Shown here piece after piece: positions 7,877 through 14,496 of a DNA stretch of 18,495 bases (its first letter is position 1; each line of letters opens with the position of its first letter). Source of the stretch: CBFGWV01 sp965652545 (GTDB lineage Bacteria > Pseudomonadota > Gammaproteobacteria > Competibacterales > Competibacteraceae); assembly GCA_965652545.1 (NCBI GenBank), contig CBFGWV010000066.1, positions 1 to 18,495 on the forward strand, read 5' to 3'. A model generated the notes under the pieces. It had not been told where the DNA came from and searched no databases. It worked only from the letters and a program-made list of their open reading frames with translations. Both the position numbers and the translations under genes were made by a program.

Positions 7877-8167
7877 TCAACCGGGGCTGCGCAGACGGTC
7901 TGACGGCAGCGGTCGCTCGCCGGTGAGCGCAAAGGTGGCCAGATCCGCGTAATAGCGGCCGAGCAGTTCTCCGGCATCCGCCAGTTCGCGTGCCTCGTCG
8001 TCCATCGGCCCGTCGTGGTCGGGGTACACCGACTGCAACTGGTCCAGGGCCTCGCCGATGCGATCGCATTCGCGGTAATAGTAGGCGCGGGCCTCGGCGT
8101 GCCCACCGGTCAGTACCCGCAGCACGGCATCGGCCAGTTGGCGGTAGTCCTCAGCGCTTGGCGTCAT
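7877..8167 (-). CDS. Unrecognised 96-residue acidic protein
   Basis: I do not recognise this family. The protein is acidic and probably all-helical, with tyrosine-rich segments (ARAYYYRECD, LLGRYYADL) and the stretch DQLQSVYPDHDGP between two predicted helices. It has no signal peptide or membrane segment and only one cysteine, so a cytoplasmic location is likely. It starts 6 bases after the DUF6505-like gene ends, with GAGG at the end of that gene serving as ribosome site, and it stops 10 bases before the ankyrin gene. This tight packing supports it as a real member of the fdh operon. Codon bias resembles its neighbours. It might be a small adaptor or chaperone, but nothing in the sequence proves this. 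Confidence 0.7.
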   Translation of the reverse strand: MTPSAEDYRQLADAVLRVLTGGHAEARAYYYRECDRIGEALDQLQSVYPDHDGPMDDEARELADAGELLGRYYADLATFALTGERPLPSDRLRSPG

Positions 8168-8173
8168 GGCTGT

Positions 8174-8662
8174 TCAGTCCTCGGGAATCAACGACCAGAC
8201 GCGGACGTTATCGTCCTCCCAGCGGGCCTGCGGGCGCACGATGCGGAAGTTCTCGCGGATGTCCCGTCCCTGGGTCTCGCGCTCTACCGCCAGGATGGTA
8301 TTCACCGGATGGCCGCAGAGGCTGGCGGCGTACTCCACCTCGACGCTGGCATTGGGCCGGGCAAGAAACGCATTGGGGGCGCCGTAGTGCTCGACGAAAT
8401 ACTGGGCAATGCGGTCGACCACCGCCTCGTAACCCGCCTCGTCGATCTCGGCCACCGTGACCAGTGTCGACCAGCCGAAACTCTCGGTGCCCAGGAAGCC
8501 GTTGCGAAACGCCTGCCGCGGCTTGCCGGTCAGGGTGCCGGGGTCCTGGTCATCGAATGTGAATACGAAGCTCCCGGTCACCGCCCATTCGCCCGCCCGG
8601 GCGGCGCGCGAAAAGACCTGGTCATCGGAGTCATCGAAACGAACCACGCGTAAAAACTTCAT
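8174..8662 (-). CDS. DUF6505-like protein
   Basis: This 162-residue soluble protein opens with MKFLRVVRFD and contains the segments GEWAVTGSFVF, TGKPRQAFRNGFLG and FVEHYGAPNA. These are what I remember of DUF6505 proteins, which are found near formate dehydrogenase genes in other proteobacteria. That assignment is from memory. There is no signal peptide or metal motif. One cysteine lies in the segment AASLCGHPVNTILAVER. The ATG at 8662 has AAGGA about 8 bases upstream. It lies after a strong hairpin downstream of fdhC and is followed closely by the 96-residue gene. Its function is not known. The genomic link suggests a role in making or supplying formate dehydrogenase. Confidence 0.75.
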   Translation of the reverse strand: MKFLRVVRFDDSDDQVFSRAARAGEWAVTGSFVFTFDDQDPGTLTGKPRQAFRNGFLGTESFGWSTLVTVAEIDEAGYEAVVDRIAQYFVEHYGAPNAFLARPNASVEVEYAASLCGHPVNTILAVERETQGRDIRENFRIVRPQARWEDDNVRVWSLIPED

Positions 8663-8680
8663 CTACCGGTCCTTGTCCGG

Positions 8681-8706
8681 GGCGGGTGGCGCGGACGCCA
8701 CCCGCC
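8681..8706 (-). other. Stable intergenic hairpin between fdhC and the DUF6505-like gene
   Basis: GGCGGGTGGCG (8681-8691) and CGCCACCCGCC (8696-8706) are perfect 11-bp complementary arms. As minus-strand RNA the loop is UCCG, which fits the UNCG tetraloop pattern. It begins about 10 bases after the fdhC stop and ends 18 bases before the next start codon. No U-tract follows, so it is probably not a strong intrinsic terminator. A role in partial termination, or in protecting the 3' end of the fdhABC message, is more likely (inference). Confidence 0.6.
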
Positions 8707-8715
8707 ATAGCGGCC

Positions 8716-9828
8716 TCAAGCCGGCCCGGGGCGGGCATCCGCCGGCGCCGTGGACGGTGCCCGTGCGGCGGGTCCGTCGGCCGGTACCGGGCGCACACCC
8801 TTGGTGGCCAGCTCTTCGTACCACAAATCGTGGTGCTGCTTGGCCCAGTTCACGTCCACCGTGCCGTGGGCCATGCCCTCGAAGGAGCCTTCGGTGCCCA
8901 GGGTGCCGATGTAGATGTGACCGAATGCAAAGGCGGTCCACAACATGGCGACGGCGGCGTGGATGATGTTGGACCAGGCCATGACCTCGCGCGTCTGCCC
9001 CCATTGGGGCATGTCTAGAATCAGTCCGGTGGCCACCACGGCACCGCCCATGATGAACACGCCCAGCCAGAACCAGACCTTCTCACCGGCATTGGCCTTG
9101 CCGGCCGGGGGGTGGGTGCGGCCGATCAGGCCGCCACCGACCTTGAACCAGGTCCAGTCGCCGCGCGCGGGCAGGTTGTTGCGCAACCACATGAGGAACA
9201 TCACCAGCAAGGCCACCCCGAATACCGGTCCCAGATAGTTGTGCACCACTATGGCCACCTGGGCGTACGCGGCGAAGGCCTCTGGCCCCAGCAGCGGGAT
9301 CAGCACTGCGCGACCGAACAACATGGACAGCCCGGTAATGGCCAGGACGATGAAGCTGATGGCCACCAACCAGTGCACCGTGCGCTCGAAGGCGTTCCAG
9401 CGCGGTACGACCATGCCGGAGCGTCCCCCTTCGATACGTATCCGTCCGCGTATCAGGAAGAACAGCACGACCGCCGCCAGCCCGATGCCCATGATGTAGG
9501 CCCCGTAGCGGGCCACCGGACCGTTGCGCAGCTGGCGCCAGTTCTGGCCGATGTTGGAGATCAACTGGTTGGTGGTGTAGGGGCCGGTTGAGGCGGTAAA
9601 GCCCTCGACGCCTTCGCGTGCGCTACGCCAGGTGTCGGAGCGTGGGTTGGTGGCGTGGTCTTCACTGAAGCGCTGGCCGCCACCGTCCTGGGCGACGGCT
9701 TCCGGCAGGGCCAGATAGGCGCCCACGGGCAACAGCATCGACAGCGACACGATGACGAACAAGGCCCAGGTCATGGCACGCCGACGCCGGCTGGCGTTGC
9801 CCGGCGGCGGGAGCTTGGCTGTTTGCAT
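8716..9828 (-). CDS. fdhC: Formate dehydrogenase gamma subunit, cytochrome b
   Basis: This 370-residue membrane subunit anchors the enzyme and passes electrons from FdhB through b-type hemes to quinone. Hydrophobic segments lie at about 19-41 (a signal peptide or first span), 108-126, 151-171, 190-215, 251-271 and 286-307. The last four form the cytochrome b core. Candidate heme ligands are H152 (RTVHWLVA), H196 (VVHNYLG), H290 (NIIHAAVAM) and H304 (FGHIYIG), matching the pattern in FdnI-type subunits. A periplasmic region of about 65 residues follows the first segment. The conserved WYEEL box near the end is followed by a Pro/Ala-rich tail of about 25 residues. GAGGAGAG precedes the start. 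The gene starts 12 bases after the small lipoprotein gene. Confidence 0.92.
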   Translation of the reverse strand: MQTAKLPPPGNASRRRRAMTWALFVIVSLSMLLPVGAYLALPEAVAQDGGGQRFSEDHATNPRSDTWRSAREGVEGFTASTGPYTTNQLISNIGQNWRQLRNGPVARYGAYIMGIGLAAVVLFFLIRGRIRIEGGRSGMVVPRWNAFERTVHWLVAISFIVLAITGLSMLFGRAVLIPLLGPEAFAAYAQVAIVVHNYLGPVFGVALLVMFLMWLRNNLPARGDWTWFKVGGGLIGRTHPPAGKANAGEKVWFWLGVFIMGGAVVATGLILDMPQWGQTREVMAWSNIIHAAVAMLWTAFAFGHIYIGTLGTEGSFEGMAHGTVDVNWAKQHHDLWYEELATKGVRPVPADGPAARAPSTAPADARPGPA

Positions 9829-9840
9829 TGTCTCTCTCCT

Positions 9841-10032
9841 CTAACGGTCGGCGAACGCCTGTTCACCACGTTCCCGAAGGGCCTCTTCGCGCTGTGGGGA
9901 CGCTTTGGTCAGTTCGTCGGCTCCCCCCTTGTAAACGCCGGGCTCGTGCAGATCGGTGTCCTCCAGACACCCGGTCAGCAGAACCGTGGCCAACCCCGCC
10001 ACCATGCAAATGCGGATTACGTCGCCCCTCAT
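9841..10032 (-). CDS. Small lipoprotein encoded between fdhB and fdhC
   Basis: The 63-residue product has a type II signal peptide with hydrophobic core MVAGLATVLL and lipobox LTGC, with C22 as the lipidated residue. The mature part is only 42 residues: CLEDTDLHEPGVYKGGADEL and a charged tail rich in Glu and Arg. AAGGAG stands 8 bases before the ATG at 10032. I recall similar tiny proteins with the PGVYKG motif in other fdh clusters, but cannot verify this here. L23 after the cysteine suggests outer-membrane sorting if the E. coli rule applies, though D25 close by leaves this open. It may help to assemble or stabilise the Fdh complex. No enzymatic motif is present. Confidence 0.8.
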   Translation of the reverse strand: MRGDVIRICMVAGLATVLLTGCLEDTDLHEPGVYKGGADELTKASPQREEALRERGEQAFADR

Positions 10033-10062
10033 CGTTCGGACTCCTTAGGTCGGGTGGTCGCT

Positions 10063-10650
10063 TCAGGCCGCGCCGTAAGCGGATTCCCAGCCCCAGGTCT
10101 GCGGCCGTCCGCCGCGACGCAGGACGCGCTGGCGGTAGATGTCGGAGATCACGTCCCCGTCACCGGCCAGCAGGGCTTTGGTTGAGCACATCTCGGCGCA
10201 CAGCGGCAGCTTGCCTTCCTCGATGCGGTTCATGCCGTATTTGGTCTGCTCGGCTTCCGAGTGGGCCTCCTCGGGCCCGCCGGCGCAGAAGGTGCACTTG
10301 TCCATCTTGCCCCGCGCACCGAACGCGGTTTGCTCGGGGTATTGCGGTGCGCCGAACGGACAGGCGTAGAAGCAATAGCCGCAGCCGATGCACAAGTCCT
10401 TGTCGTGCAGGACGATGCCATCGTCCGTCGTGTAGAAGCAGTCCACGGGACAGACGGCGGCGCAGGGGGCGTCGGTGCAGTGCATGCACGCCACCGACAG
10501 CGACTTCTCGCCCGGCTGGCCGTCGTCCAGCACGATGACCCGGCGGCGGTTCACGCCCCAGGGCACATCGTGCTCGTTCTTGCAGGCCGTGACGCAGGCC
10601 TGACACTCGATGCAGCGCTCGGCGTCACACAGAAACTTCATACGTGCCAT
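10063..10650 (-). CDS. fdhB: Formate dehydrogenase beta subunit, four [4Fe-4S] electron-transfer protein
   Basis: The 195-residue protein carries electrons from FdhA to FdhC. Sixteen cysteines fall into four cluster-binding groups: C13/C16/C19/C23, C55/C58/C63/C67, C87/C90/C93/C97 and C119/C122/C151/C155. The first group lies in the hallmark CIECQACVTACKNEHDVPWG. Unlike FdnH/FdoH of E. coli it has no C-terminal membrane anchor, which fits the short FDH3-type beta subunits. It has no signal peptide of its own, so it is probably exported with FdhA through the TAT system. The start at 10650 is preceded by AGGAG; an internal ATG three codons later is possible. It begins 27 bases after fdhA ends. 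Confidence 0.93.
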   Translation of the reverse strand: MARMKFLCDAERCIECQACVTACKNEHDVPWGVNRRRVIVLDDGQPGEKSLSVACMHCTDAPCAAVCPVDCFYTTDDGIVLHDKDLCIGCGYCFYACPFGAPQYPEQTAFGARGKMDKCTFCAGGPEEAHSEAEQTKYGMNRIEEGKLPLCAEMCSTKALLAGDGDVISDIYRQRVLRRGGRPQTWGWESAYGAA

Positions 10651-10677
10651 AGCGGTCGTCTCCTAATCTGCTCGGGT

Positions 10678-13560
10678 TCAGGCCGGAACGACCCGGCACA
10701 ACGTGGTTTTGGTTTCCTGCATCATGGTCACCGCGTCATACCCGTAGGTGGTGGCGATGTTGTTCGACTCGCCGCGTACGTACGGGGCCGACCCTTCGGG
10801 GTATTTCGCCAGCAGGTCCTCGCCCTGGTAGCGGCCGCCGAAATGGAACGGGGTGAACACGGTGCCGCGGCCGACGCGGTCGGTGATCATGGCGCGGATG
10901 AGGATGCGCCCGCCCTCGGGGCCTTCCAGCCACACATCGCCGCCGTCACGGACTCCGGCATCGTTGGCATCGGCCGGGTTGATCTCCACGAACATGTGTT
11001 GCTGCAACTCGGCCAGCCAGGGGTTGGAGCGGGTCTCCTCGCCGCCACCCTCGTACTCCACCAGGCGTCCGCTGGTATGGATGAGGGGGAAGTCCTTGGA
11101 GTAGTCCTTGGCCTGGATCGACGCCCAGCGGGTGGGCAGGCGATAGAACGCCTTGCGATCCTCATAGGTGGCGTAGTCGCCCACCAGGTCGCGGCGCGGC
11201 GTGTACAAGGGCTCGCGGTGCTTGGGAATGCGGTCGGGGAAGTTCCAGACCACCGCCCGCGCCTTGCCGTTGCCGAAGGGCAGGTTGCCGTGCTGGAGCG
11301 CCACGCGGATGATGCCGCCGGACAGATCGGTGTGCCAGGCCTTGCCCTCGGCGAATTTCTTCTCATCCTCGGTCAGGTCGTCCCACCAGCCCAGTTGCTT
11401 GAGCAACTGATGGTCGAACGGCGGATGGCCGTCTTTGATCTCCGCGCCGACCGGATACGACCCTTCCGCGAGCAAGGTTTTGCCCTCGTATTCGGTACCG
11501 AAGTTGACACGGAAGTTACCGCCGCCCTCCATCACCGGCAGGTGGGTGTTGTAAAGCACATGGGTGCCGGGGTGGTTGAGCTCGGGCGTGCCCCAGCACG
11601 GCCAGGGCAGTCCGTAGAAATCACCATCGCAGGGGCCGCCCGTGGCGCGCAGGCTGACCACATCGAAGGTGTGCTGGTTCGCCATATGCTTCTTAAGCCG
11701 TTCCGGACTCTGGCCGCTGTAGCCGATGGTCCAGGTGCCGCGGTTGATCTCGCGCAGCACGCTCTCGGGCGAGGGCGTGTTGTCCTTGACTTCGATGTTC
11801 TTGAACATCTCGTCGGCAAAGCCCAGCTTCTTGGCCAGCAGGTAGGCGATCTCGTGATCGGGCTTGTGCTCGTATAACGGCTCGATCACCTGCTCGCGCC
11901 ATTGCAGCGAACGGTTGGAGGCCGTGACCGAGCCGCTGGTCTCGAACTGCACACAGGCCGGCAGCAGGTAGGTGTCGTTCTTGCGGTCGTGCAGCACCGC
12001 CGCCACCGTGGGGTAGGGGTCGATGATGACCAGCATGTCCAGCTTTTCCATCGCCTGCTTCATTTCCGGCAGGCGGGTCTGGGAGTTCGGTGCCATGCCC
12101 CAGTACATGGCCACGCGAATATTGTCACGCTGGGTGATGTTGGCCTTGTCCTCCAGCACGCCATCGATCCAGCGCGAGACGGTGATGCCGCCCATGCCCA
12201 TGGGCTTCTGTTTGCCGCCCTTGCCGTCGTCGAACTCGGTCTGGTCGAAGCGGGCGGCCAGCCAGTCGTAGTCCACCCCCCAGACGCCGCACCAGTGCTT
12301 CCAGCCGGCATCGTTGATGGGGTAGTAGCCGGGCAGGTTGTCCGGGTTGGGGCCGACGTCGGTGGCGCCCTGGACATTGTCATGGCCGCGGAAGATATTG
12401 GCACCGCCGCCGTTGACGCCGACGTTGCCGGTGGCCAGCAGCAGGTCGTTGTAGGCACGCACGTAGTTGCTGCCGATGGTGTGCTGAGTGCCGCCCATGC
12501 ACCAGATGAAGGTGGCCGGGCTGGCCTCGTGGATCTGCTTGGCGATCTCGTACAAGGGCTCACGATCGACGCCGGTCACCCGCTTGACCTCCTCGGGCGT
12601 CCACTTGGTCATGACCTCCTCACGTACCTCGTCCATCCCCCACACGCGCGCGTCGATATACGCCTGGTCTTCCCAGCCGTTGTCGAACACGTGATAGAGG
12701 ATGCCGAACACCAGGGCCACGTCAGTGCCTGAACGGAAGCGCACGTACTGGTCGGCGTGGGCGGCGGTGCGGGTGAAGCGCGGGTCCATGACGATGAGCT
12801 TGGCGCCGCCCTCCTTGGAGCGCAGGATCATCTGCATGGCCACCGGATGGGCCTCGGCGGCGTTGGAGCCGCACATGATGATCGTCTTGGCGTTGTTGAT
12901 GTCGTTGTAGGAGTTGGTCTGCGCGCCGTAACCCCAGGTGTTGGCCACGCCGGCCACGGTGGTGGAGTGGCAGATGCGCGCCTGATGGTCGCAGTTGTTC
13001 GAGCCCCAGAAGGCGGCGAACTTGCGCTGCAGGTAGGCGCCTTCGTTACTGGCCTTGGAGGAGCCGGCAAACCATAGGGAATCCGGGCCGGACTCCTCGC
13101 GCACCTTGAGGATTTTATCGCCGATCTCGTTGATGGCCTGGTCCCAGGAGATGCGCTGCCATTTCCCATCGACCATCTTCATCGGGTACTTGGTGCGTTT
13201 GAGGCTGTGGCCGTGGGCGCGCACCGATGCACCCTTGGCGCAATGGGCGCCCAGGTTGATCGGGCTGTCGAAGTTCGGCTCCTGGCCGACCCACACGCCG
13301 TTCTGCACCTCGGCGATGATGCCGCAGCCGACCGAGCAATGGGTGCACACGGTCTTGACGCGCTTGATCTCGCCCTTGGGGTCGATGCGCGCGGCCGCGT
13401 CAGCCTTGCGGATCATGCCGCCCGGCAGCATCGCCGCTACGGCGGTGGCGCCGGCGGCCAGCCCCGAGCCCTGGAGGAATGTACGCCGGTTGATCGCCCG
13501 ACCGAGGATGGCGCCGGTGGCCCTGGCGGGTACGGTGCCTGACTTCTTAACAAGCTTCAT
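10678..13560 (-). CDS. fdhA: Formate dehydrogenase catalytic (alpha) subunit, Mo/W-bis-MGD, cysteine type
   Basis: This 960-residue enzyme of the DMSO reductase superfamily oxidises formate to CO2. A TAT signal with R25-R26-T-F-L (NRRTFLQGSG) ends near residue 57, so the enzyme works outside the cytoplasmic membrane. The N-terminal [4Fe-4S] cluster is held by C72, C75, C79 and C107. The active-site metal ligand is C197, followed by H198 in ARICHSTTVAG. It is encoded by TGC (12970-12972), so this is not a selenoprotein. The ATG at 13560 was preferred to one 8 codons upstream because AAGGAGA (13568-13574) stands before it. It follows the small TAT-target gene by 26 bases and precedes fdhB by 27. 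Whether Mo or W is used cannot be told from sequence. Confidence 0.95.
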   Translation of the reverse strand: MKLVKKSGTVPARATGAILGRAINRRTFLQGSGLAAGATAVAAMLPGGMIRKADAAARIDPKGEIKRVKTVCTHCSVGCGIIAEVQNGVWVGQEPNFDSPINLGAHCAKGASVRAHGHSLKRTKYPMKMVDGKWQRISWDQAINEIGDKILKVREESGPDSLWFAGSSKASNEGAYLQRKFAAFWGSNNCDHQARICHSTTVAGVANTWGYGAQTNSYNDINNAKTIIMCGSNAAEAHPVAMQMILRSKEGGAKLIVMDPRFTRTAAHADQYVRFRSGTDVALVFGILYHVFDNGWEDQAYIDARVWGMDEVREEVMTKWTPEEVKRVTGVDREPLYEIAKQIHEASPATFIWCMGGTQHTIGSNYVRAYNDLLLATGNVGVNGGGANIFRGHDNVQGATDVGPNPDNLPGYYPINDAGWKHWCGVWGVDYDWLAARFDQTEFDDGKGGKQKPMGMGGITVSRWIDGVLEDKANITQRDNIRVAMYWGMAPNSQTRLPEMKQAMEKLDMLVIIDPYPTVAAVLHDRKNDTYLLPACVQFETSGSVTASNRSLQWREQVIEPLYEHKPDHEIAYLLAKKLGFADEMFKNIEVKDNTPSPESVLREINRGTWTIGYSGQSPERLKKHMANQHTFDVVSLRATGGPCDGDFYGLPWPCWGTPELNHPGTHVLYNTHLPVMEGGGNFRVNFGTEYEGKTLLAEGSYPVGAEIKDGHPPFDHQLLKQLGWWDDLTEDEKKFAEGKAWHTDLSGGIIRVALQHGNLPFGNGKARAVVWNFPDRIPKHREPLYTPRRDLVGDYATYEDRKAFYRLPTRWASIQAKDYSKDFPLIHTSGRLVEYEGGGEETRSNPWLAELQQHMFVEINPADANDAGVRDGGDVWLEGPEGGRILIRAMITDRVGRGTVFTPFHFGGRYQGEDLLAKYPEGSAPYVRGESNNIATTYGYDAVTMMQETKTTLCRVVPA

Positions 13561-13586
13561 GGATCGCTCTCCTTCCCCTGGCACCG

Positions 13587-13799
13587 TCAGACGTTGGCCG
13601 ACCGGTAGTAATCGCGGATATGGGCTGTCTCGTGGTAGCCCTGCTTGCTGGTCTTCGTGGGTGAGGGGGCCTCTGCGGGGGCTGCGATGACCGGACCGGC
13701 CGCCGCACCCAGACCCACTGCTGCGCCGGTGACGGCCAGGCCCTTGAGGAAATCACGGCGATCCTCGCGGACCGTTTCGGACTGTTTTGTGCTGCTCAT
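13587..13799 (-). CDS. Formate dehydrogenase region TAT-target protein
   Basis: This 70-residue protein is almost wholly a TAT signal: R14-R15-D-F-L-K-G (EDRRDFLKGLAVTG), a hydrophobic stretch to about A40, then a short tail ending in HIRDYYRSANV. It matches the family called formate dehydrogenase region TAT target, which is encoded just upstream of fdhA in many proteobacteria. The ATG at 13799 has the near-perfect ribosome site GAGGAGG (13805-13811). An upstream GTG in frame would read through that site and is rejected. The family's function is not established; it may travel with FdhA during export or bind the mature complex. Confidence 0.9.
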   Translation of the reverse strand: MSSTKQSETVREDRRDFLKGLAVTGAAVGLGAAAGPVIAAPAEAPSPTKTSKQGYHETAHIRDYYRSANV

Positions 13800-13860
13800 T
13801 TTCGCCTCCTCACCCAACGATGTCGGTGTCCCGCGCGCAATGTCGCGGCGGGGCCGCTAG

Positions 13861-14496
13861 CTAGGCCAGCATCGATAGATACCGGCGCTCCAGTGTGACC
13901 AGTGCGTCTCCCAACTGCCCGACCGCCCGATAAAAGCGGGCCGACGGTGCGCTGCGAAGATCACCGAAAAATCGGCCCATCCAGGGCTCGATATGCTGTT
14001 CGAAAAACGGCTTCTGCTCCGCGAAGGGGATTTCGTCGTCATGGATGACCATGGCCATGCCCTCGCACACCGCCGCAGCGTGGTCTTCCGGTTCGCTGAC
14101 CCCGTCGCTGCGCTGCAGGCCCAGTCGGATCAAGTCCTGGCGGATCTGCACCAGCGCCTTGTCCATCAATACGCCACTGCGGTAGTACGACGCGTACGGC
14201 ACCACCTCGCCCTGGGCGATACCGACGAACACATCGTGATACTCGCGTGCCAGCGCATCGGTCGTGCTGTCGAAGGCCGCCTGGCGAAGTGCCGCCCAGG
14301 CATCGGGCAGACCGGTGTCGGTTTGCGCTGGCGCCTCGGCAGGCAGGCCACGCAGGCGCGCGAGGATGTCCTCGTCCGGCGCCGCTGCCAGCAACCGGCC
14401 GAGCAGGGACCAGGCACCCACGCGCAGCGCGTCTTCGATCGCGCTGGCGGTCTCTTCGCTCATGGGGCGCGTCGCATTCTCGATGACCGGGGTCAT
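13861..14496 (-). CDS. TorD/DmsD-type chaperone for formate dehydrogenase
   Basis: This is a 211-residue all-helical cytoplasmic protein. Family signatures are VPYASYYRSG (about 99-108) and EPEDHAAAVCEGMA (about 135-148), the latter being the E-P-x-D-H box of TorD-like redox enzyme maturation proteins. Such chaperones bind the TAT signal and the apo-enzyme, and hold back export until the molybdopterin cofactor is inserted. FdhA and the small TAT-target protein downstream are the likely clients. The ATG at 14496 overlaps the stop of the upstream ferredoxin gene as ATGA, indicating translational coupling. A longer in-frame extension on its 5' side is a shadow of that ferredoxin gene. It lies 61 bases before the TAT-target gene. 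Confidence 0.88.
   Translation of the reverse strand: MTPVIENATRPMSEETASAIEDALRVGAWSLLGRLLAAAPDEDILARLRGLPAEAPAQTDTGLPDAWAALRQAAFDSTTDALAREYHDVFVGIAQGEVVPYASYYRSGVLMDKALVQIRQDLIRLGLQRSDGVSEPEDHAAAVCEGMAMVIHDDEIPFAEQKPFFEQHIEPWMGRFFGDLRSAPSARFYRAVGQLGDALVTLERRYLSMLA

Noticed and set aside
7867..8106. N-terminal extension of the ankyrin protein
   Set aside because: It overlaps the 96-residue gene, lacks any domain and would bury the signal peptide that begins at 7866.
10261..11877. A 538-codon open frame on the plus strand opposite fdhB and fdhA
   Set aside because: The opposite strand encodes well-conserved FdhA and FdhB; the plus-strand product has low-complexity composition and no domain.
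12970..12972. Possible selenocysteine site in FdhA
   Set aside because: The metal-ligand codon is TGC (Cys197), and the frame has no internal TGA, so no selenocysteine insertion is needed.
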